Source of the DNA: Chlorobiota bacterium
GTDB taxonomy: Bacteria; Bacteroidota; Ignavibacteria; SZUA-365; JAADGX01
NCBI GenBank assembly: GCA_013152135.1
Contig: JAADGX010000156.1
Coordinates: forward strand, 1 to 11,322
Direction of reading: 5' to 3'
Length of the DNA: 11,322 nt
Position 1 is the first letter of the stretch, and every line of letters begins with the position of its first letter. Shown piece after piece: positions 6,151 through 11,322 of the stretch. The position numbers were made by a program, and so were the translations under genes. Under the pieces are notes generated by a model that had not been told where the DNA came from, did no database searches, and saw only the letters and a list, made by a program, of their open reading frames with translations.

Positions 6151-8205
6151 TCAACGCGAACCGGACATGCCGTCCGGGTAGAAATCCGGGAAATGGTCTT
6201 TGAACCAGGCGAGAACGGCTTTTGGAAGAACCGGCTCGCAAGCCACCGTTTCTCCGAAATACGCTGGCAGCGGGTCGAGTAATTCCTGCTTGTGTATAAG
6301 CCCGGCAAAGAAAAAATACTCCTTCTGCTGATGAATCTTGCACGGGACATGAACACCGAGCGGACCCGCGGGGATTTCATTCCGTTCCTGGATAAACACA
6401 ACGTTGCTGATTCCTTCAAATGCATCTGGACGTGTCGTGTTGTCATGAACTGGTTCGGATTGTACACGTGAGCCGGTGTTCGGTTCCACCGCTTTCACGT
6501 TGATCTTCATGTACTCGGAAAAATCGTCGCAGAACATTCGCCAGCAGTGCGGGCGAATGAGTTCCCATTCTTCCTCGTACACGTAGGCGTTGAATCGTTC
6601 CGTACGCGCCGCCAGGAAATGCTCTTTCATGTAGGCGTCGCGGAGGTGTTGCACTTTCTTGCCGTCCAGGAACGGGTAAAAGTATTCGTGGGAATCGCGG
6701 AAATGATTGCTGCACACGGTCTGTACGGTCGGCAGACGTTTTTTCCACTCATCGAGGCGGGCAAATCGCATTTCCCGCCAAGGAATAGTTCCCGAGTGAG
6801 CCTGGCGGGCCCATTCGTAGGAGAGAGCGTAGTGCAGCATGTATAAACTGGCGTGCACGGTAGCCGTGTAGCCGGGTAGAGGTTCGTCGTCGCTGTAACT
6901 GAGGATGAAGGGTTTGAGAGGGATTTCAGGACAGGAACGGAACCGGCGTATAGCCCGGCGTTTGTCTATCGAGAAGTGAAGCTTGTTCGCGCCGATGTAC
7001 GCGGGAATGAAAAAGAAAACACCCGTGCCCAGGAGGTGGTAGCTGATCTTGATATCCAGGTAGAAGAACGCGATGATGGGCAGAAAAAAGAACAGCACCG
7101 CTTCCGTGACAAGCACGAGGCCGACCAATGCGGCGGAACTCGTCATGGTCCTGGTTTTTGACCTGATGGTTTTGTACAACACCATGCTGAGGTACGTAAT
7201 GAAAAACAGGATGAGCCAGTCCACGTACCAGGGAACGGCATAGATCGATTTACCTTCCAGGATCATGTTGAGGATGTTGGCATGAATCAGTACGCCCGCC
7301 ATGTCCGGTCCCTCGACACCGATCCTGGTTCCGTACTGCGAGCCTACGACGGTCTTTTTTCCCATGGGGGTTTTGTGCGTATCATCGAGATAGATCAATC
7401 CTCTTTCGTTGACGAACCCGACCAGGACCAGCGAGCCGTCCAGCCAATCGGCATAATACTCCGGATGCTCGATGAAATCGTCAATATCCGCGATCTGGAA
7501 TTCCTGGTACGTCCCCGTATAGTAGATGATATCCGTACGCTCCGGTCCTTCGAGATAAGGTCGCGCAAGCGCGCTGTCGTAGAGCAGAGCCATTGCTACG
7601 GGCAGCGCCGGAATTTTCCGCCCTTCGATTATGCGAAAAGGCGCAAACCGCCGCACAACCTCGTCGTCATCGATTACGAGATTGGCGTAGCCGTAATTGC
7701 GAACCCGCCGCTTGATATCCTGGTCGATGTCGATGACCAGCTTGCGGGTTCGTTCGTCAAAACCGGTTGCCAGGACGACGTTGCGCGTATCCGCCAGGGC
7801 CTGTTTGAGAGCATCGATCTCGTAACGGCGTTCCGGCGGAAACTGTTCGAAATGCAGGCGGTCGAAGAACACGTCGACACCGATGGCCTTTGCTCCCATC
7901 TCCTGCAGCAGGTACAATGCCATGGCGATCTTGCCGTCTGGGGCGGGGTTCACTTCGCCGATGTTCAGCACCACGATACGGGGATCGCTGAATTCCTTGT
8001 TGCGCATGGCGAAAATCGCGTCGAGGCTGACATCCTCGATGTTAAGGAAATCCAGGCGATCGAACACCGGGCTCAGGAACGAGGTCGGATCCGCTTCGGG
8101 AAGGTAGTCCTTGATCATGAACAATCCCCTGACCAGGACGAGGACTATCAGGGTTGCGGTTAAATAACGGGGATCGAAGAATTTTTTCCAGATTTTCTGG
8201 TGCAT
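6151..8205 (-). CDS. CHASE2 domain membrane protein with an unrecognised cytoplasmic C-terminal domain
   Basis: A 684-residue membrane protein. A first membrane helix (about 14-31) is followed by a CHASE2 sensory domain facing the periplasm (about 45-322). Its hallmarks are SDPRIVVLNIGE (73-84), MGAKAIGVDVFFD (103-115) and GVEGPDMAGVLIHANILNMIL (296-316). Three further membrane helices follow at about 327-346, 356-384 and 387-406. This one-plus-three topology is normal for CHASE2 proteins, which usually end in a nucleotide cyclase, histidine kinase, GGDEF or Ser/Thr kinase domain. Here none of those signatures is visible. Residues 407-684 form a soluble region I cannot assign, rich in aromatic residues and His, with six Cys (425, 498, 554, 559, 622, 656), including HCWRMFC at 553-559. 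The start at 8205 lacks a clear Shine-Dalgarno sequence but directly precedes the first helix. It is followed by the FecR-like gene, so a sensory pair is likely. The C-terminal function is unknown. Confidence 0.85.
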   Translation of the reverse strand: MHQKIWKKFFDPRYLTATLIVLVLVRGLFMIKDYLPEADPTSFLSPVFDRLDFLNIEDVSLDAIFAMRNKEFSDPRIVVLNIGEVNPAPDGKIAMALYLLQEMGAKAIGVDVFFDRLHFEQFPPERRYEIDALKQALADTRNVVLATGFDERTRKLVIDIDQDIKRRVRNYGYANLVIDDDEVVRRFAPFRIIEGRKIPALPVAMALLYDSALARPYLEGPERTDIIYYTGTYQEFQIADIDDFIEHPEYYADWLDGSLVLVGFVNERGLIYLDDTHKTPMGKKTVVGSQYGTRIGVEGPDMAGVLIHANILNMILEGKSIYAVPWYVDWLILFFITYLSMVLYKTIRSKTRTMTSSAALVGLVLVTEAVLFFFLPIIAFFYLDIKISYHLLGTGVFFFIPAYIGANKLHFSIDKRRAIRRFRSCPEIPLKPFILSYSDDEPLPGYTATVHASLYMLHYALSYEWARQAHSGTIPWREMRFARLDEWKKRLPTVQTVCSNHFRDSHEYFYPFLDGKKVQHLRDAYMKEHFLAARTERFNAYVYEEEWELIRPHCWRMFCDDFSEYMKINVKAVEPNTGSRVQSEPVHDNTTRPDAFEGISNVVFIQERNEIPAGPLGVHVPCKIHQQKEYFFFAGLIHKQELLDPLPAYFGETVACEPVLPKAVLAWFKDHFPDFYPDGMSGSR

Positions 8206-8246
8206 GATTCAGGTCTATGGTGTCAGCGGCGTAGATGCATCCCCAT

Positions 8247-8277
8247 AAAACATAGTCCCGTCACGGTGGAATAACAA
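8247..8277 (-). promoter_or_regulatory. Candidate promoter of the CHASE2 / FecR unit
   Basis: On the minus strand TTGTTA (8272-8277), within TTGTTATTCC (8268-8277), is followed after 17 bases by TATGTT (8249-8254), extended to TATGTTTT. It lies in the 114-bp gap downstream of the large envelope protein, about 40 bases before the ATG at 8205. It has the same 10-mer and spacing as the site at 5047-5077, which raises confidence in both. Confidence 0.45.
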
Positions 8278-8286
8278 GTATGAACA

Positions 8287-8302
8287 CGGGGCTTGTGCCC
8301 CG
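8287..8302 (-). terminator. Possible intrinsic terminator after the large envelope protein gene
   Basis: A six-base-pair perfect GC stem, CGGGGC/GCCCCG with a four-base loop, begins 17 bases after the stop codon at 8320. On the minus strand it is followed by the moderately T-rich TGTTCATACTTGTTATT. The T tract is not continuous, so termination may be partial. It separates the upstream gene from the candidate promoter at 8247-8277. Confidence 0.45.
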
Positions 8303-8319
8303 GTCAACCGAAGGAATGG

Positions 8320-11300
8320 TTACTGGCGAACCATGGTGGACGGAGTACGGATGGCGACGCCATCGGTAAGGTCGAACGTGAAGAGTATTCCGAAGTACCA
8401 CCGCCATTCGTGTCCGTTGGTGATGGGTTGCCCGTTGATCACCTTGGTCACATTGTCGAGGCCGTAGGCGCCACTGAAGAAAATGCTGGTGGGATACATC
8501 GAGAAAGAATACGATTCCAGCCGAACCTCAAAACCCGCGTCGCGTTTCAGGTTTCTTCGCAGGTGTTCCACGCTCCATGATCCGGTCCAGGCGTCTCCCG
8601 CTTCGAAGAAGATGCTCCCGTAGAGCTTATCGAGCAGGATGTGGCCGACGCGATAACCGATTTCCGGAAAAATCGGGAAACGATACGTCAGGGCACCCGT
8701 GAGAACCTCGTTCCCGGCAAGTGTGTAGAAAGAATATCCTTTCATGCCCGTGATGCCACCGGCGTAAAAATCAAAAAACGAATTGACGGGTGGACCGGGA
8801 ATGGTCGCCGCGCGAATATTTGCCGCCAGCGTATGGCGCCCGCCCGGCAACCGGATGCTTTCCATCCACTGGAGATCGAAGCGGTGAAAATTGAAAGCCT
8901 TGTATTTCGGAACCAGCAGGCCGTTCTCAATGGCGAATTCCCCGTCCGGGTTGAACTCGTTCAACTCGTAGCGGTACGAGAAGCGGATTTTACGACCGAC
9001 CGGGTTGATCATGGCGTCACGCGCGGGATGAATGTTACGGTGATAAATCGACAGCGAAAAATAATTGCCGATGAGATAGAGGAACTCCGAGGATGGAACG
9101 TACTGGCCGGTCTCGGGATTGACAAAGCCCTCCAGTCCCGAAGAGTAGCGGCTGTGGGTGAAACCGATATCCAACTTCGTGCGCACGTTGAAGATGTTGT
9201 GCCGGATATGGGCGGCGAATTCCAGCAGGTTGAAATTAACACCCGCGTGGACGGTATCGAGGGGAAACTCGATCGGCGTTTCCGATTCGCGTGTGACGTT
9301 TATTCCTTCCAGGGACAATTCCGGGTACAGGCCGAGGGAACTCAGCAAGGGTAATTCGTCCCTGAAATTGAACACGAGGAAAAGGTCGCGTTCGCCGAGG
9401 ATGTTGATGGCGCCGCCCGCCATCAATTCGTACCGGCCCAGCACGTCGGATGAGGAAAGAAAGAGGCCGGGTTTGAGCAGTTCCAGGCCACTGCTTCGTT
9501 TATTGTAGGTATCCACCCGCAGAAAAGGAAAGAACATCATGTTCTCGAAAACATTCCGGTATTTGCGCGGCTTGACCGGGGGGAGTTTCGTGTCGTCGAA
9601 GTTCCGCAGCGGCGTCCAGTCGATGGCGGTTGAATCAGCGTCCAGGAGGGGTGCAAGCTCGTCCTCCGCCGGAAGATATTGCGCGCCTTCGACAACAAGC
9701 GGCACGGGATTTCTCAAGGTGGCGAGTTTGTAGCCCGATGCGGTGTAGAGCGCGAAGGCCAGGATGCTGTCACCGCTCATGGCGGGCATGAACGCCCCTC
9801 CGATGACATTCGTCAGTTGTTCAACGGTGCCGGTGGTCTGGTCGAAACGGTAAATGTTGAAAATACCGCTCCGATCGCTTGCGAAAAGGATCTTTCCGCT
9901 AGCAGTAAATCGTGGGTCACGGTTGTCCTCGGAGCCTTGAATCAGGACGCGAAGCTCGCTGCCATCGGGCTTGACGACGGCGATGGTGCGTTGCTCACGG
10001 GGAGCATATGCGAAAATGATTTCCTGTCCGTCGGGCGACCAGCGCGGAGTGAACGCCTGCTCGCCATACCTGAACCGGGTTACTTTGCTGAAGTTCTTTC
10101 CGTCGACATCCACGATGCCGAGGTTGACGGAGCCGTCCTTTTCGAAGACGAAGGCGATGCGCTTGCCGTCCGGTGCGTAGCTGGGGTTGTAGGCACGAAG
10201 ACCGCGTGTAAGCCGTTTCTCTTTTTTCGTGGAAAGGTCGTATCGATACAGGTCGTAGAACAGGTATCCTTCAACGCTGGGAGTGTTGTACTTGGAGTAC
10301 ACGATGGAATTGCCGTCCGGCGACCAGGAAAGCATGGAGTTCGTTCCGCCGACGAGGCGGGTTTCTTTGCCGGTTTCCAGGTCGATGGTAAAAAGACTGG
10401 ATTGGCTGAAACGGTCGCTGTTCTTGTTCGAGACGTACGCCAGGGTTTTCCCGTCGGGAGAAAAAGCGGGATAGAAGTTCCCGAACCCGGTTCCGCCAAC
10501 AATATTGCCCTGCACAAGATGAGCGCGGACGGGCGCGATGCGCCGCCGGTAATCTTCTTTCGTGTGCTCGGCCCACTCGTCGTACAGTTCATGACCCGAT
10601 TTTCCCAGCACATCCTGTATCGCGCCGTCGATGGAAAACGTGAACAGGCGTCCGAGACGACGGGTAATATCAACGATGCTTTCCTCGCCGTATCGCGCAC
10701 TGATGTATCGAGTAAGCTTGTAACCGGCGTTGTACACGGCTTCGTTTCCGAGGCTTGTCTTGCCGAAAGCCTGCATTTCATCCCAGGTCAGCATGGAGTC
10801 CGAGAGGGCGAAGCACCGAAGGATCATGTCCCGGTGCGAATCCCATTCTTCATAGCCGAGTTGGGGCCGATTGTACTGCGCTGTTCCCTCGGCGAACCAG
10901 GGAGGAACAACGACGCCGGGCAAAGGATACGAAACGAGAACATTCGGATAACCGTACAGGATGTCGTCGCGGCGTTCGCGCTCGTAGCCGAACCACTGGA
11001 ACGAGAAGGCGGGCAGCGACCTTCCGAATTTCATCGCCACCTGCATCTGCACGATATGGGTGAATTCGTGAGAGATGACGTTGCGCAGCCAGTTGTGGGT
11101 GCCACGCAGATCGTAGTCGAGCGGGCTCGTGTAAAAGATGATCTTGTTGTTGAAGAAGTACGCGAGGCCGTTGGAGTAATCGCTCACGTCCTTGAAAATC
11201 AGGCTCACCTTGGTGTCGGGCTTGTGATGGTATAAGGACGTGATCGGAACGTAGATCTCCTCGGCGATTTTCGCCGCCGCCCGGGCAGATCGTTCCGTTC

Positions 11301-11322
11301 CCTCGTGGTAATGAATCAGGAA
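8320..11322 (-). CDS. Gluzincin protease / PD40 propeller / outer-membrane beta-barrel protein, C-terminal part
   Basis: The frame is open to the right window edge, so the true start is outside; 1000 residues are visible (residue 1 at 11322). A GTG at 11208 is only an internal Val codon, because the 38 residues before it read on naturally into the protease domain. Residues 1-270 are a peptidase-MA-like gluzincin domain with HEFTH (His85, Glu86, His89) and a likely third zinc ligand Glu145 in PPWFAEG. Residues about 280-530 are a TolB-like propeller with PD40 motifs FSPDGKTLAY (287-296), WSPDGNSIVY (333-342), YAPDGKRIAF (382-391) and WSPDGQEIIF (428-437), plus a degenerate fifth at about 472. 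Residues about 598-985 alternate polar and hydrophobic residues as in an outer-membrane barrel, with an Omp85-like GGITGMKGY (855-863). The chain ends with a non-aromatic tail after FTFDL. It probably acts at the outer membrane, perhaps in processing or exporting surface material; the substrate is unknown. Such proteins are often auto-annotated as TolB-like or biopolymer transporter proteins. Confidence 0.85.
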   Translation of the reverse strand, partial: FLIHYHEGTERSARAAAKIAEEIYVPITSLYHHKPDTKVSLIFKDVSDYSNGLAYFFNNKIIFYTSPLDYDLRGTHNWLRNVISHEFTHIVQMQVAMKFGRSLPAFSFQWFGYERERRDDILYGYPNVLVSYPLPGVVVPPWFAEGTAQYNRPQLGYEEWDSHRDMILRCFALSDSMLTWDEMQAFGKTSLGNEAVYNAGYKLTRYISARYGEESIVDITRRLGRLFTFSIDGAIQDVLGKSGHELYDEWAEHTKEDYRRRIAPVRAHLVQGNIVGGTGFGNFYPAFSPDGKTLAYVSNKNSDRFSQSSLFTIDLETGKETRLVGGTNSMLSWSPDGNSIVYSKYNTPSVEGYLFYDLYRYDLSTKKEKRLTRGLRAYNPSYAPDGKRIAFVFEKDGSVNLGIVDVDGKNFSKVTRFRYGEQAFTPRWSPDGQEIIFAYAPREQRTIAVVKPDGSELRVLIQGSEDNRDPRFTASGKILFASDRSGIFNIYRFDQTTGTVEQLTNVIGGAFMPAMSGDSILAFALYTASGYKLATLRNPVPLVVEGAQYLPAEDELAPLLDADSTAIDWTPLRNFDDTKLPPVKPRKYRNVFENMMFFPFLRVDTYNKRSSGLELLKPGLFLSSSDVLGRYELMAGGAINILGERDLFLVFNFRDELPLLSSLGLYPELSLEGINVTRESETPIEFPLDTVHAGVNFNLLEFAAHIRHNIFNVRTKLDIGFTHSRYSSGLEGFVNPETGQYVPSSEFLYLIGNYFSLSIYHRNIHPARDAMINPVGRKIRFSYRYELNEFNPDGEFAIENGLLVPKYKAFNFHRFDLQWMESIRLPGGRHTLAANIRAATIPGPPVNSFFDFYAGGITGMKGYSFYTLAGNEVLTGALTYRFPIFPEIGYRVGHILLDKLYGSIFFEAGDAWTGSWSVEHLRRNLKRDAGFEVRLESYSFSMYPTSIFFSGAYGLDNVTKVINGQPITNGHEWRWYFGILFTFDLTDGVAIRTPSTMVRQ

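Noticed and set aside
9679..11235. A 518-codon open frame on the plus strand
   Set aside because: It is fully antisense to the protease/propeller/barrel gene, whose motifs are unmistakable. The plus-strand translation shows no recognisable domain. Long antisense frames are common in moderately GC-rich coding DNA.

Overview
The window looks like chromosomal housekeeping and envelope DNA from a Gram-negative bacterium. The evidence is a signal peptide, a lipobox lipoprotein and a protein ending in an outer-membrane beta-barrel. Several families point to the Fibrobacteres-Chlorobi-Bacteroidetes (FCB) side of the tree: a GlmU-like sugar nucleotidyltransferase of the kind common in Bacteroidota, an M49-type lipoprotein, a CHASE2/FecR pair, and promoter-like sites with a TAnnTTT core. 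This placement is inference from gene content, and no rRNA or marker tree was available. By eye the base composition is moderately GC-rich. I saw no tRNA, rRNA, CRISPR array, insertion sequence or phage gene.

Every gene is on the minus strand, so transcription runs from 11322 towards 1. In that order: (1) the C-terminal 1000 residues of a very large envelope protein with a gluzincin metalloprotease head, a TolB-like PD40 propeller and an Omp85-like barrel (8320 to beyond 11322). It is followed by a hairpin that may be a terminator. (2) A CHASE2 membrane protein with an unrecognised cytoplasmic C-terminus (6151-8205). (3) A secreted FecR-like/Ig-like/TPR protein (5139-6068). (4) A GlmU-like nucleotidyltransferase/hexapeptide acyltransferase broken by a one-base frameshift (3766-5018). 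(5) An RsmB rRNA methyltransferase (2408-3769), joined to gene 4 by an ATGA overlap. (6) A 6-phosphofructokinase (1194-2348). (7) A 100-residue MTH1187-family thiamine-binding protein (821-1123). (8) The N-terminal 253 residues of an M49-type metallopeptidase lipoprotein (before 1 to 759).

Intergenic gaps are short, from 59 to 120 bp, so no stretch over 300 bases lacks a gene. Three gaps hold plausible promoters. The two upstream of the CHASE2 gene and of the nucleotidyltransferase share an identical 10-mer and an identical 17-bp spacing to a TAnnTTTT box. The third, in front of the FecR-like gene, has a perfect TTGACA. The likely units are the upstream envelope protein alone, the CHASE2-FecR pair (with an extra internal promoter), and the nucleotidyltransferase-rsmB-pfk-thiamine-binding-M49 run.

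The most interesting points are the CHASE2 protein, whose output domain I cannot name and whose neighbour is a periplasmic FecR/TPR protein; the frameshift in the GlmU-like gene; an exact 18-bp duplication in that gene adding one hexapeptide; the repeated promoter architecture; and the Gly/Lys substrate signature of the phosphofructokinase.
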